A stretch of 64,000 bases of DNA, taken from Frankia alni ACN14a. Lineage in GTDB: Bacteria > Actinomycetota > Actinomycetes > Frankiales > Frankiaceae. A program made the translations under genes and the position numbers. Below are positions 1 to 8,266 of this stretch, piece by piece (the first letter of the stretch is position 1; the number at the start of each line of letters is the position of its first letter). The notes under the pieces were generated by a model, which was not told where the DNA came from, did not search any database, and saw only the letters and a list, made by a program, of their open reading frames with translations. The DNA is taken from NCBI RefSeq assembly GCF_000058485.1, contig NC_008278.1, positions 4,892,962 to 4,956,961 of the forward strand. Reading direction: 5' to 3'.

Positions 1-759
1 TACCCAGGGGTCGGCACCTCGTCCCGTCGATCACCGGACTGGCCGGTGTCAGTCGCCCGACCATCACTCCGCGTGGAACAGATAAATACGGAGGGTAGCA
101 ACCTCCGGGTATTCCCCATAAACCCCTCCCCTTTCCCCTCTTCCGACGCGCGGTCACCGGATGAGGTTGCCCCCCGGGATGACAATTCGCCGATCCGCCG
201 AAAGCGACGACCTGTACCCATCGCGCCACCAAAGACGGCGCAACCGGTCACACCGAGAGAGGGTTTTCCGCAACTCACGGACGACCGGGCGGGACAGCCG
301 GTCGACACCAACCCAGGAGCATCCCGGATCATTGCGATGTCGATGGAATTCCGGCGGGAACCGCGGATTCGTTGGGCAGCCTGTGATCGAAAGCTCACGG
401 AACCGGGGGCGGTGGGGCCGGCGGCGATCTGCACCCACCTCCGGCCACCACGGGCCCGTGGGCGGACCGTCAGAGGATCATCGGCGGCCCTGGCACGGGT
501 GGCCGGCGGCCGGGCGGCGCGGGCCCGGCGGGCGGAAACGGCCACGAAACCCACGGGCGGCGCGCGCCGTCACACCGCTGCCCCAGGATGGGCGGGGCCG
601 CGGGCGGGGCGTCCCGGGGCACCGTCGGGCCGCGCGGGCCGCGCGGGCGTGGCGCTGCGTGCCGGGCCGTGCCGGGCCCGGCACGGGGACCGGGCCAGAC
701 TCGTCGGTGAGCGGCCCTCACCGCGAGGGAACGCACGTCCCCGTGACCAGGGAGGCTCG
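1..759. other. Region without a supported gene upstream of urate oxidase
   Basis: Several overlapping open frames cross this stretch on both strands, but none has a recognisable domain, a ribosome binding site or consistent codon bias. From about 470 to 720 it is extremely GC-rich with short repeats of gcccggcgg-like words. The last 30 bases hold the ribosome binding site of urate oxidase. It may contain the promoter of that gene and the 3' flank of a gene outside the window. Confidence 0.4.
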
Positions 760-1653
760 ATGGCGATCGTGCTCGGACCGAACCAGTTCGGCAAGGCGGA
801 GATCCGTCTCGTCCACGTGGACCGCACGGGTCCGGCGCATCACCTCACCGATCTGAACGTATCCACCGCGCTTCGCGGCGACTTCGCCGCGGCCCATCTG
901 ACCGGCGACAACTCCCATGTCCTCACCACCGATGCGCAGAAGAACACCGTCTACGCCTTCGCCCGGGAGCATGGAATCGGCCAGATCGAGGATTTCGCGA
1001 TCCGGCTGGGCCGACATTTCGTTGATTCCTTCCCGTGGATCGACGGGGCCCGGATAGAGATCGAGCAGTACCACTGGAATCGGATCCCGGTCGGCGGGGT
1101 GCCGCACGACCACGCGTTCAGTCGGGCGGGTGGGGAAAGACGGACGACGGTCGTGACGGTGGACGGCGACGCCGCGTTCGTCGTTTCCGGACTCGCCGGG
1201 CTGGTCGTGCTCAAGTCGACCGGTTCGGAGTTCTGGGGGTTTCCCCGCGACCCCTACACGACGCTGGCCGAGACCACCGACCGCATCCTCGCGACCGAGG
1301 TGACGGCCCGCTGGCGTTACATCGGGGCCGGTCATGACTTCGGGCCGTTGTTCGACGGCGTCCGCGAGACCCTGATGGGCACCTTCGCCGACGTCCACAG
1401 CCTGGCGCTGCAGCAGACGCTCTACCGGATGGGTGAAGCCGCCCTGACCGCCTTCCCCCAGGTCGCCGAGGTCCGGATGTCGATGCCGAACAAGCACCAC
1501 TTCCTGGTCGACCTCGAACCGTTCGGGCTGGACAACCCGGACATCGTCTACCAGGCACCGGACCGTCCCTACGGGCGGATCGAGGCGGCGGTGCTGCGCG
1601 ACGACGCGCCCGACCCCGGCCCGAGCTGGCAGGCCGTCCCCGGCTTCTGCTGA
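760..1653 (+). CDS. uox: Urate oxidase (uricase, factor-independent urate hydroxylase)
   Basis: Cofactor-free oxidation of urate to 5-hydroxyisourate with O2, the first step of ureide breakdown, in the cytoplasm. The 297-residue length is the normal family size and spans both T-fold repeats. Visible signatures are TDAQKNTVY near residue 66, VLKSTGSEFWGF near 152-163 and MPNKHHFLVDL near 247. The open frame extends far upstream, but homology begins at MAIVLGPNQFGKAEIRL, and GGGAGG lies just before that ATG, so I set the start there. The gene converges with the next one, with 21 nt between the stops. No other purine-catabolic gene (HIU hydrolase, OHCU decarboxylase) is in the window; they may lie upstream. 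Confidence 0.95.
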   Translation: MAIVLGPNQFGKAEIRLVHVDRTGPAHHLTDLNVSTALRGDFAAAHLTGDNSHVLTTDAQKNTVYAFAREHGIGQIEDFAIRLGRHFVDSFPWIDGARIEIEQYHWNRIPVGGVPHDHAFSRAGGERRTTVVTVDGDAAFVVSGLAGLVVLKSTGSEFWGFPRDPYTTLAETTDRILATEVTARWRYIGAGHDFGPLFDGVRETLMGTFADVHSLALQQTLYRMGEAALTAFPQVAEVRMSMPNKHHFLVDLEPFGLDNPDIVYQAPDRPYGRIEAAVLRDDAPDPGPSWQAVPGFC

Positions 1654-1674
1654 CCCGCCGACGGCCCACGCCGC

Positions 1675-2556
1675 TCAGGCTCCGGCGCCCGCCCGACGCA
1701 GCGCGAGCCGGTCCGCCGGGGCGACGGCCAGGGTGCGAGCCGCGTCGCCGTCGCGGACCGCGATCGCGCCCATGCCCGCGGCGTCCACGTAGAGCACCAG
1801 CTCGCCGGGCGCCACCGACCCGAACGTCACCCCCACCGCCAGCTCGATGCCACCGGCCGCATCGAGGGACTGTTCGCCGCCGCGGGATCGGCCGGCGCCG
1901 GGAGAGGGGCCAGGAGAGGGGCCGGCGCCGGGGGTGGCGGCCCAGACCAGCGCCCGACCGGGCGGTCGCAGCCCGGCGTCGGCGAGCAACGGCCCCGCGG
2001 CCGCGAGCTGCACGTTGCCGAAGGTGTCGACGAGCAGCACCTCGGCCTCGAGCACCCCGTCCGACCGCAGCCGGGCGTGCGGGGCGGGCAGGCGGACGAG
2101 CGTCGCCGGGTCGAGTGGCGCACCGAGCGCGGTCAGCTCCGTCCCCCGGGCGAGCTCGGCGGCGGCGGGCGCGAACACGTCGCGACCGTGGAACGTGGCG
2201 GGCGCCGCGGCCGGCACCGGCAGCGTCACCGCCGCCTGGACGCCGCCGAGCCGCTCGGCCGCCGCGATCAGCAGGCCGTTGTCGGGCCCGACGAGATCCC
2301 CACCGGCCGCGCGCACCGCCACCGCTCGGCGCACCGTGCCCACCCCCGGGTCCACCACCGCGAGGTGCACCCCGCGCGGCAGCGAGCCGACGGTCTGGGC
2401 GAGTACCGCCGCCGCGCGGCGCACGTCGCCCGGCGGCACGAGATGGGTGACGTCGATGATGCGGGCCGTCGGCACCGCCCGCAGGATCACCCCGTGGCAC
2501 GCCGCGACGAAACCGTCCGCGAGCCCGTAGTCCGTGGTGAAGCTGACGAACGTCAC
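1675..2556 (-). CDS. SAM hydroxide adenosyltransferase family protein (DUF62, fluorinase/chlorinase superfamily)
   Basis: Members split S-adenosylmethionine with hydroxide to adenosine and methionine; fluorinase and SalL are halogenating relatives. The 293-residue protein starts MTFVSFTTDYGLADGF and keeps the family landmarks VDPGVGT (near 69), GPDNGLL (near 95), TFHGRDVFAP (near 124) and DTFGNVQL (near 176). A Pro/Gly-rich insert near residues 200-230 interrupts the C-terminal domain. GTG start; its GTGA overlaps the stop of the DUF3099 gene by 4 nt, so the two are co-transcribed. Nothing marks it as a halogenase, so hydroxide is the default co-substrate. The physiological role of the family is unsettled. 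Confidence 0.85.
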   Translation of the reverse strand: MTFVSFTTDYGLADGFVAACHGVILRAVPTARIIDVTHLVPPGDVRRAAAVLAQTVGSLPRGVHLAVVDPGVGTVRRAVAVRAAGGDLVGPDNGLLIAAAERLGGVQAAVTLPVPAAAPATFHGRDVFAPAAAELARGTELTALGAPLDPATLVRLPAPHARLRSDGVLEAEVLLVDTFGNVQLAAAGPLLADAGLRPPGRALVWAATPGAGPSPGPSPGAGRSRGGEQSLDAAGGIELAVGVTFGSVAPGELVLYVDAAGMGAIAVRDGDAARTLAVAPADRLALRRAGAGA

Positions 2557-3203
2557 CGCGCCGGGGCGTCGACCACGGGCTCGGGATCAGCCTGCGCGGA
2601 GGATTCGGCGAACCCGGACGGCTCGTCGACGGGGAACGCCGAACCGGACACTGACGAACCGGACGCTGACGAACCGGACGCTGACGAACCGGACATCGAC
2701 GAACCGGTGGGCGACGAACCGGTGGGCGACGAACCGGTGGGCGACGAACCGGTGGGCGACGAACCGGTGGGCGGGGGATCCGCCGCCGGATGCCCGGGCG
2801 CCGCATCCGCCGTCGCGGACCCCCCGCCGGCCGGCGCCGTCGAGGGGCGGCCGTGAACCCAGCCCTCGTCGTCGACCCAGCCATCGCTGTCGACCACGCG
2901 GTGGGGATCGGCGGTCAGCGCCGCCGGGGCGTCCTGCACCGCCCGCACCGGATCGAAGGTGGCGGGTCGGTCCCGCTCGGGAGGCGGGCCACCATTGGCG
3001 ACGACGACCGCCACCCAGGGCAGGATGACGGCGATCGCGACGGCGACGAATCGCAGCCAGCCGTGGAAGGCCACCACGGCGAGCACGAAGCAGACGACCC
3101 GGAAGAACATCGAGGCCAGGTAGCGCAGCTCCCGGCGGTGGATGTCGGACTGCCGCGACCGGCCGGCGGACGTGATGAGCACCGTCTCCCGGCGTTTGAA
3201 CAT
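2553..3203 (-). CDS. DUF3099 family membrane protein with a repetitive C-terminal tail
   Basis: 216 residues. The N-terminal part (ITSAGRSRQSDIHRRELRYLASMFFRV) followed by two close hydrophobic helices (about residues 31-50 and 54-72, ending VVVANGG) is the DUF3099 domain, a small actinobacterial membrane protein of unknown function. The region after residue 80 is predicted disordered and ends in an expanded SPTGS/SASGS pentapeptide run encoded by 15-nt repeats. ATG start preceded by GAGGTGACC. It is the first gene of a two-gene operon with the SAM hydroxide adenosyltransferase (4-nt overlap). Confidence 0.85.
   Translation of the reverse strand: MFKRRETVLITSAGRSRQSDIHRRELRYLASMFFRVVCFVLAVVAFHGWLRFVAVAIAVILPWVAVVVANGGPPPERDRPATFDPVRAVQDAPAALTADPHRVVDSDGWVDDEGWVHGRPSTAPAGGGSATADAAPGHPAADPPPTGSSPTGSSPTGSSPTGSSPTGSSMSGSSASGSSASGSSVSGSAFPVDEPSGFAESSAQADPEPVVDAPAR
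2640..2775. repeat. 15-nt in-frame tandem repeats in the DUF3099 gene
   Basis: About nine near-copies of a 15-nt unit. Five carry gacgaaccggtgggc and the rest the variant gacgaaccggacgct. On the coding (minus) strand they encode SPTGS and SASGS pentapeptides. The period is a multiple of three, so copy-number change would keep the frame. Confidence 0.9.
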
Positions 3204-3459
3204 CACCTGGTCACCTCGATGGTTCTCCCTGTCGGTTCGTCCCCGCCCTGCCCCTCCCAATATCCTCCTCACCGGGTCGCGGGGAAAACGGCCGCGATCG
3301 GGCTTCCACCCCGCCACAGGGCCTGGACAGCCCGGGCCACCCGGACCGCAGCCGCTCGGCCCCGGGCGCCGCGGCCGGCACGAAGCTGTGCGGGAACGTT
3401 CACGTATCGGTCGGCTGGCCGTCCGCGGGACGGCTCCGTGCCCTGCCACCGTGCTCGGT

Positions 3460-4626
3460 GTGCGCGTAGCCGTGATCACCGAGTCGTTCCTCCCCCACGT
3501 CGACGGGGTGACGAACACGGTGTGCCGAGTTCTGGAGCATCTACGCGACCGCGGCCACGAGGCGATGGTCGTCGCCCCGGCCCCGGCACCGGCCGCCCGG
3601 CGCACCGCCCCCCGCGCGCACGCCGACGCACCCGTGCTGTGGGCACCCTCGGCGCCGATGCCCGGCTACCCGGCGTTCCGCTTCGCCGTCCCGTGGCCCG
3701 CGCTGCCCGCGGCGCTGCGCGAGTTCGACCCGGACGTCGTCCATCTCGCGGCCCCGGCCGGGCTGGGCGCGCAGGCGGTGTTCGCGGCCCGGCGGCTCGA
3801 CGTGCCGAGCGTCGCCGTCTACCAGACCGACATCGCGGCATTCGCGGCCCGCTACGGGCTGGCCACCGCCGAGCGCACGATCTGGCGCTGGCTCGCCACC
3901 GTGCACCGGCTCGCGGCGCGCACGCTCGCGCCGTCCTGGGATTCGGTCGACGCCCTGTTGCGCCGGGGGGTGCAGCGGGTCGCCCGGTGGAGCCGGGGCG
4001 TGGATCTCGAACGGTTCGATCCGGGGCACCGCGACGCCGACCTGCGCCGCCAGTTGGCCCCGGGCGGCGAGCTGCTCGTCGGCTACGTCGGCCGGCTCGC
4101 CCGGGAGAAGCGGGTGGACCTGCTGGGTGCGGTCGCCGACCTGCCGGGCACCCGGCTCGTCGTCGTCGGCGACGGCCCGTCCCGACCGGCCCTCACCCGT
4201 TCGCTGCCGGACGCCGCCTTCCTGGGCTTCCGCAGCGGCCGCGAGCTGTCCGCCGCGGTGGCGAGCCTGGACGTGTTCGTGCACACCGGCGTGCACGAGA
4301 CGTTCTGCCAGGCCGCCCAGGAGGCCAAGGCCAGCGGGGTACCGGTGGTCGCCCCGGCGGCCGGCGGGCTGCTCGACGTCGTCGAGCACGGCCGCACCGG
4401 CCTGCACTACGCCCCCGGGGATCCGGTGGCGCTGCGCACCCAGGTCGCCGCGCTGGTCGGCGACCCGCAGCGGCGGGTCGCCATGGCGCTGGCCGCGCGG
4501 GAGTCCGTCGCCGGCTGCGGCTGGAGCGCGGTCGGCGACGAGCTGCTCGGCCACTACCGCGATGTTCTCGGCACCGGTGGCGGACAGACCGCACGTCACG
4601 GCGGACACGACAGGCGGACACCATGA
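3460..4626 (+). CDS. GT4 glycosyltransferase, MgtA-type alpha-mannosyltransferase
   Basis: A GT-B fold enzyme of about 388 residues starting MRVAVITESFLPHVDGVTNT, the typical N-terminus of actinobacterial GDP-mannose-dependent mannosyltransferases acting on glycolipid acceptors (MgtA/PimB group). The donor-binding half contains GRLAREKRVDLL and the E(x7)E element ETFCQAAQE, followed by ASGVPVVAP. GTG at 3460 puts MRVAVI first; an in-frame GTG at 3451 is the alternative, and neither has a strong ribosome binding site. The stop overlaps the next glycosyltransferase start by 4 nt (ATGA). The acceptor cannot be read from sequence. Confidence 0.85.
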   Translation: MRVAVITESFLPHVDGVTNTVCRVLEHLRDRGHEAMVVAPAPAPAARRTAPRAHADAPVLWAPSAPMPGYPAFRFAVPWPALPAALREFDPDVVHLAAPAGLGAQAVFAARRLDVPSVAVYQTDIAAFAARYGLATAERTIWRWLATVHRLAARTLAPSWDSVDALLRRGVQRVARWSRGVDLERFDPGHRDADLRRQLAPGGELLVGYVGRLAREKRVDLLGAVADLPGTRLVVVGDGPSRPALTRSLPDAAFLGFRSGRELSAAVASLDVFVHTGVHETFCQAAQEAKASGVPVVAPAAGGLLDVVEHGRTGLHYAPGDPVALRTQVAALVGDPQRRVAMALAARESVAGCGWSAVGDELLGHYRDVLGTGGGQTARHGGHDRRTP

Positions 4627-6032
4627 AGATCGTGCAGGCGGCGAACTTCGTCGCGCCGGCCTCCGGCGGAATCCGGACGACGCTGCGCCACCTCGCCGCG
4701 GGTTACACGGCCGCCGGTCACGAGGTCGTCCAGATCGTGCCCGGGGAGCGCGACGAGGTCGAGCGGCGCCCCGACGCGCTGGTGCTGCGGGTCCGGGCAC
4801 CCCGCCTGCCCGGCACCGGCTATCGGGTCATCACCCAGCCGTGGCGGGTGGCGGCCCTGCTCGACCGGGAGCAACCCGACCGGTTGGAGGTCCACGACCG
4901 GGCGACGCTGCGTCCGCTGGGCGGCTGGGCGCGCCGGCACGGCGTGCCGTCCCTGGTCGTCAGCCACGAGCGGCTCGACCGGCTGCTCGGCACCTGGACG
5001 CCGCCGGCGCTGCGGGGCGTGCTGCCCGTGACAGCGGCGGCGGACCGGGCGAACGCCTCGCTCGCCGGCGGGTTCGACACGGTCGTCACGACGACGGCGT
5101 GGGCCGCGGCCGAGTTTGTCCGGCTCGGCACGCCGAATCTGCGCCACATCCCGCTCGGCGTCGAACTCGACCGGTTCCACCCCGACCACCGCGACCGCAC
5201 GCTGCGCCGGGCGTTCGCCCGGGACCGGGAGGCACTACTGGTCGTGGCCAGCCGGCTGGCGCCGGAGAAGCGGGTGGACACCGCCGTCGACGCCGTCGCC
5301 GAGCTCGTCCGCCGGCGGGTTCCGGTCCGCCTGGTGATCGCCGGCGACGGCGCGCACCGCGGCCGGCTGGAACGACGGGCCGCGGGGCTGCCCGTGACCT
5401 TTCTCGGCTTCGTCGCCGACCGCGAACGGCTCGCCGGCCTGCTCGCCAGCGCCGACCTCGCGCTCGCCCCGGGACCGGTCGAGACGTTCGGGCTGGCCGC
5501 CCTGGAGGCCCTCGCCAGCGGCACGCCGGTGGTGGTCAACCATGCCAGCGCGCTGGCCGAGCTGGTGGTGCCGGGGGTGGGCGCGATCGCCGCCGGCAGC
5601 GGGTTCACGTTCGCCGACGCGGTCGTCGACCTGCTGTCGATGCCGCCGGCAGGGGAGGTCGAGCGCCGCGCGGCGGCGCGGGCCCGGGCCGAGCAGTTCA
5701 CCTGGTCGGCCACGGTCGCCGGCTTTCTCGGTTGCCACGCCGAGTCGCCGACAGCCAGCCCAGACCAACCGGGTCAGGCCACCCGACAGGCGCAGGCGGC
5801 CCACGGGGGGCAGACGGCGCGGGCAGCCCACGGGGCGCAGGCAGCCGAGGCAGCCCACGCGGCGCAGGCAGCCCACGCGGCGCAGGCAGCCCACGCGGCG
5901 CAGGCAGCCCACGCGGCGCAGGGGGCCCACGCCGCCCACGCGGCCGAACCAGCTGACGCGGTTGGGCCCGCCGGCACTGCTGCGGTTGCCGCACCGGCCC
6001 CGGGGCCGCCGGCACCGCCGCTGGCCGCCTGA
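4623..6032 (+). CDS. GT4 glycosyltransferase with an Ala/His/Gln repeat tail
   Basis: Second GT-B enzyme of the cluster, 469 residues. It starts MKIVQAANFVAPASGGIRTT, a glycine loop typical of GT4 N-domains, and has SRLAPEKRVDTAVDAV near residue 208 and ETFGLAALEALASGTPVV (E(x7)E) near 289. The catalytic part ends near residue 375. The remaining ~95 residues are low-complexity, built from AAHAAQ units coded by a 15-nt tandem repeat, and are not part of the family fold. Translational coupling to the preceding gene (ATGA overlap) and only 14 nt to the SGNH hydrolase gene suggest one operon for synthesis and trimming of an envelope glycoconjugate (inference). Confidence 0.85.
   Translation: MKIVQAANFVAPASGGIRTTLRHLAAGYTAAGHEVVQIVPGERDEVERRPDALVLRVRAPRLPGTGYRVITQPWRVAALLDREQPDRLEVHDRATLRPLGGWARRHGVPSLVVSHERLDRLLGTWTPPALRGVLPVTAAADRANASLAGGFDTVVTTTAWAAAEFVRLGTPNLRHIPLGVELDRFHPDHRDRTLRRAFARDREALLVVASRLAPEKRVDTAVDAVAELVRRRVPVRLVIAGDGAHRGRLERRAAGLPVTFLGFVADRERLAGLLASADLALAPGPVETFGLAALEALASGTPVVVNHASALAELVVPGVGAIAAGSGFTFADAVVDLLSMPPAGEVERRAAARARAEQFTWSATVAGFLGCHAESPTASPDQPGQATRQAQAAHGGQTARAAHGAQAAEAAHAAQAAHAAQAAHAAQAAHAAQGAHAAHAAEPADAVGPAGTAAVAAPAPGPPAPPLAA
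5800..5950. repeat. 15-nt in-frame repeats (gcccacgcggcgcag) in the glycosyltransferase tail
   Basis: Four perfect head-to-tail copies lie around 5854-5920, with degenerate copies on both sides. They encode AHAAQ pentapeptides at the C-terminus of the second glycosyltransferase. Confidence 0.9.
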
Positions 6033-6046
6033 AGCCGGCACCACCG

Positions 6047-6895
6047 GTGGCCGCGAACCGGTCAGGCCGGCGCCCCCCACCGGCGACACGCTTCGTCGCG
6101 TTGGGCGACAGCATCACCGTCGGGCTGGGTGACGGAGTCACCATGGGGCGCGAGCACCGCCGCACCGCCACCCATGGTCGAGGGTTCGCCGCCCGGCTCG
6201 CCGAACGCCTCGGACCGCCCGGCGCCGTCGACTACACCAACCTCGCCACGACCGGCGCGACGGCCCGCGACGTGCGCACCCGCCAGCTACCGGTCGCGCT
6301 CACCCGCGACCCGCAGGTGGCCACCGTCGTCGCGGGCATGAACGACGTGCTCAAGCGGACGTTCGACCCGCTGCAGGTGCGTCAGGACCTGGTCTGGACG
6401 GTGAGCCGGCTGCGTGCCGGCGGGGCGGTCGTGCTCACCGCGACCCTGCCCGACCCCGGCCGGTTGCTGCCGCTGCCGGCACCGCTGGCCCGCGTGCTCG
6501 CCTACCGGGTCGGACGGCTCAACGCCGCCGTGCGCGCCACCGCCCGGGCCGATCCCGGGGTGCTCGTCGTCGACCTCGGCCGTCATCCGGCCGTGCGCCA
6601 CCGGTCCAGCTTCGACGTCGACCGGGTCCATCCGGGGCCGCACGGGCACCGGCTGATCGCGCAGGCGTTCGCCCTCCGGCTCGCCCAGGCCGGGTTACCA
6701 CTTGTCGGCGCGCCGTCCGGGCCGGGTGCCGCAGGTGACCTCGACGCCGAGGTCACGGCCCCGGGTACGCTCCGGCACTCCTACTGGCTGCTCAGCGTCG
6801 GCCTGCCCTGGCTCGCCGGGCGGTGCCTCCCCGGCGGGGACCGGAACGCCTATCACACGGAAAATCGGCTCGTGAGCCACCCTCGGCGCGCCTGA
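6047..6895 (+). CDS. SGNH/GDSL hydrolase
   Basis: A 282-residue esterase/lipase-type hydrolase. Block I is FVALGDSITVG (nucleophile Ser near residue 22), block III is AGMND near 98, and block V is DRVHPGPHGH near 196, giving the Asp-His pair. No signal peptide is visible, so it probably acts in the cytoplasm or needs another route. GTG start chosen as the first in frame, 14 nt after the glycosyltransferase stop. It probably de-acylates a glycoconjugate made by the two upstream enzymes; this is context inference only. Confidence 0.85.
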   Translation: MAANRSGRRPPPATRFVALGDSITVGLGDGVTMGREHRRTATHGRGFAARLAERLGPPGAVDYTNLATTGATARDVRTRQLPVALTRDPQVATVVAGMNDVLKRTFDPLQVRQDLVWTVSRLRAGGAVVLTATLPDPGRLLPLPAPLARVLAYRVGRLNAAVRATARADPGVLVVDLGRHPAVRHRSSFDVDRVHPGPHGHRLIAQAFALRLAQAGLPLVGAPSGPGAAGDLDAEVTAPGTLRHSYWLLSVGLPWLAGRCLPGGDRNAYHTENRLVSHPRRA

Positions 6896-6906
6896 GAGCC
6901 CCTCGA

Positions 6907-6923
6907 TTGCCTACGGTAGGCAA
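6907..6923. promoter_or_regulatory. Perfect 17-bp inverted repeat TTGCCTAC-G-GTAGGCAA
   Basis: Two 8-bp arms separated by one base, in the 29-nt gap between the SGNH hydrolase and the next gene, ending 1 nt before the GTG I chose as start. Such a palindrome at a start codon looks like an operator for a dimeric repressor. The cognate regulator is unknown. Confidence 0.5.
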
Positions 6924-6924
6924 T

Positions 6925-7719
6925 GTGCTTCCCGCCCTGTCAGCCTCGCCCCGGTCCGGCGTCCTCACCGGCTGGGGCAACGCATGGCTTGCCGGGCTCG
7001 TCGGACTGGACGACGTCATCACGCAGGTGCACCGCGCGCTCGGCGGCGAGTCGGCGCCGCACACCCTCGGCGACGAGCCGCTCGTCCTCGGTCTGGGTGC
7101 CCTGCGCACGGCCGGCGCGCAGCGGCTGCGCCTCATCCTGCCCGCCCCGGGTGACGTCGCCGGCCTGCCCGGCCCGGCGGAGGTGAACCGCGACGCGATC
7201 ACTGCGGGTGAGGCCGTCCTCGTCGTCGGGCCGACCCCGCCGCTGTTGCTCGTCCCCAGCGTGGTCGTGCACGGTCCGGCGCTGGAGGGCCGGCTGGAGT
7301 CGGTGCACTGGCGGGTGCTGCCGGCGGCCAGGGTGCCCCCGCCCGGCGCCGGGCTGCGCGCCGCCGAGCACGACCTCAGCGACGCGATCCGCACGACGAC
7401 GGCCGCCCTGGTGCACCTAGACATCGCCAGCGCCCGCCCCGAGGTGCTCGCTCTGCTGCGTGACCGGGGCGAGGAGGAACCGGGGCCGGGGCTCGGTCCG
7501 GGCCATCCGTCGGCCGCCCACGCCCTGCTCGCCCGCGCGGAACGGCTGTCGACCCTGCTGGACCTGGCGGCCCGCGACGACGGCGCCGCGGTGACGGCCC
7601 ACGAGATCGCGCGGCGGTCGGCGGCCCTGCGCAGCCTGTCCGCGGCGGTGCGGCGCGCCTACGAGGCCGCCTATGACGCGTTCGACCCCTCCTGCGCGAC
7701 GGTGCCGCCACCGCACTGA
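6925..7719 (+). CDS. Conserved hypothetical protein
   Basis: About 264 residues, with no recognised domain. The N-terminal half (LTGWGNAWLAGLVGLDDVI, then GLGALRTAGAQRLRLILPAPGDVAGLPGP) looks globular, and the C-terminal half is Ala/Arg-rich and helical. Codon bias matches neighbouring genes. The open frame extends upstream into the SGNH gene; GTG at 6925 is preferred because it follows the preceding stop, and TTG at 6907 is possible. No transmembrane segment or signal peptide is obvious. It faces the DUF3090 gene across a hairpin. Confidence 0.6.
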   Translation: MLPALSASPRSGVLTGWGNAWLAGLVGLDDVITQVHRALGGESAPHTLGDEPLVLGLGALRTAGAQRLRLILPAPGDVAGLPGPAEVNRDAITAGEAVLVVGPTPPLLLVPSVVVHGPALEGRLESVHWRVLPAARVPPPGAGLRAAEHDLSDAIRTTTAALVHLDIASARPEVLALLRDRGEEEPGPGLGPGHPSAAHALLARAERLSTLLDLAARDDGAAVTAHEIARRSAALRSLSAAVRRAYEAAYDAFDPSCATVPPPH

Positions 7720-7738
7720 ACCGGCGGCGCCGGCTCAG
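7716..7738. terminator. Bidirectional hairpin between convergent genes
   Basis: Arms CTGAACCGGC (7716-7725) and GCCGGCTCAG (7729-7738) pair at nine of ten positions around a 3-nt loop. They overlap both stop-codon regions of the convergent genes ending at 7719 and 7735. No clear T-tract, as is common in high-GC actinobacteria. Confidence 0.5.
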
Positions 7739-8250
7739 TTCAGCCGGGGGCAGAAGTGGCCCGCGGGATCGTCGGGGCGACCGCACAGGACGCACGCCGG
7801 GCGACCGGCGGCGACGATCGTGCGGGCCCGCTCGATGAAGGCTCGGGCCTGCCGGATCGACAGGCCGACCCGCAGTGAGTCGAGCTCGTCCTCGCTCTCG
7901 GGCAGCCGGATCTCGCCGGGCGAGATCCCGGCGGCCTCGACGAACACCCGATGGCCGTCCCAGGAGACGGTGAGCTGCCCCAGGTGGAAGTCCTCCTGAA
8001 ACGGCGCGTCCAGCGGGGCGAGATCGATCTCGACGTCGGAGGCGGCCGGAAGCGGTATCCCCTGGGTCTGGCCGACCTGGCCGAGCAGCGTGTTCAGCCC
8101 CTCGGCGAGTGCTGTGACCTCGGTTTTCTCCAGGCCCACGGTCACGACCTGCCCCCGGCCGGCGGCCTGCAGGAAGAAGACCCTGTCACCGGGTTGGCCC
8201 ACCGTTCCCACCACGAACCGCTCCGGGGATTCGAACACGTAGCGCTGCAT
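7735..8250 (-). CDS. DUF3090 family protein
   Basis: 171 residues starting MQRYVFESPERFVVGTVGQPG, the family's hallmark N-terminus. It ends with a zinc-ribbon-like element CVLCGRPDDPAGHFCPR (Cys near 152 and 155, His/Cys near 163-165). DUF3090 proteins are widespread single-copy actinobacterial proteins of unknown function. Here it lies downstream of hemH with a 16-nt gap, so it is probably co-transcribed. Confidence 0.9.
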   Translation of the reverse strand: MQRYVFESPERFVVGTVGQPGDRVFFLQAAGRGQVVTVGLEKTEVTALAEGLNTLLGQVGQTQGIPLPAASDVEIDLAPLDAPFQEDFHLGQLTVSWDGHRVFVEAAGISPGEIRLPESEDELDSLRVGLSIRQARAFIERARTIVAAGRPACVLCGRPDDPAGHFCPRLN

Positions 8251-8266
8251 ATCTCCGATCGCTCCG

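Noticed and set aside
1675-2556. A fluorinase or chlorinase identity for the SAM-dependent enzyme
   Set aside because: General superfamily motifs only; no feature seen that would indicate halide use over hydroxide.
2790-6032. A 1080-codon open frame on the plus strand, beginning in the DUF3099 region
   Set aside because: It is a read-through of the glycosyltransferase frame and of non-coding DNA on the left; the real gene starts at 4623.
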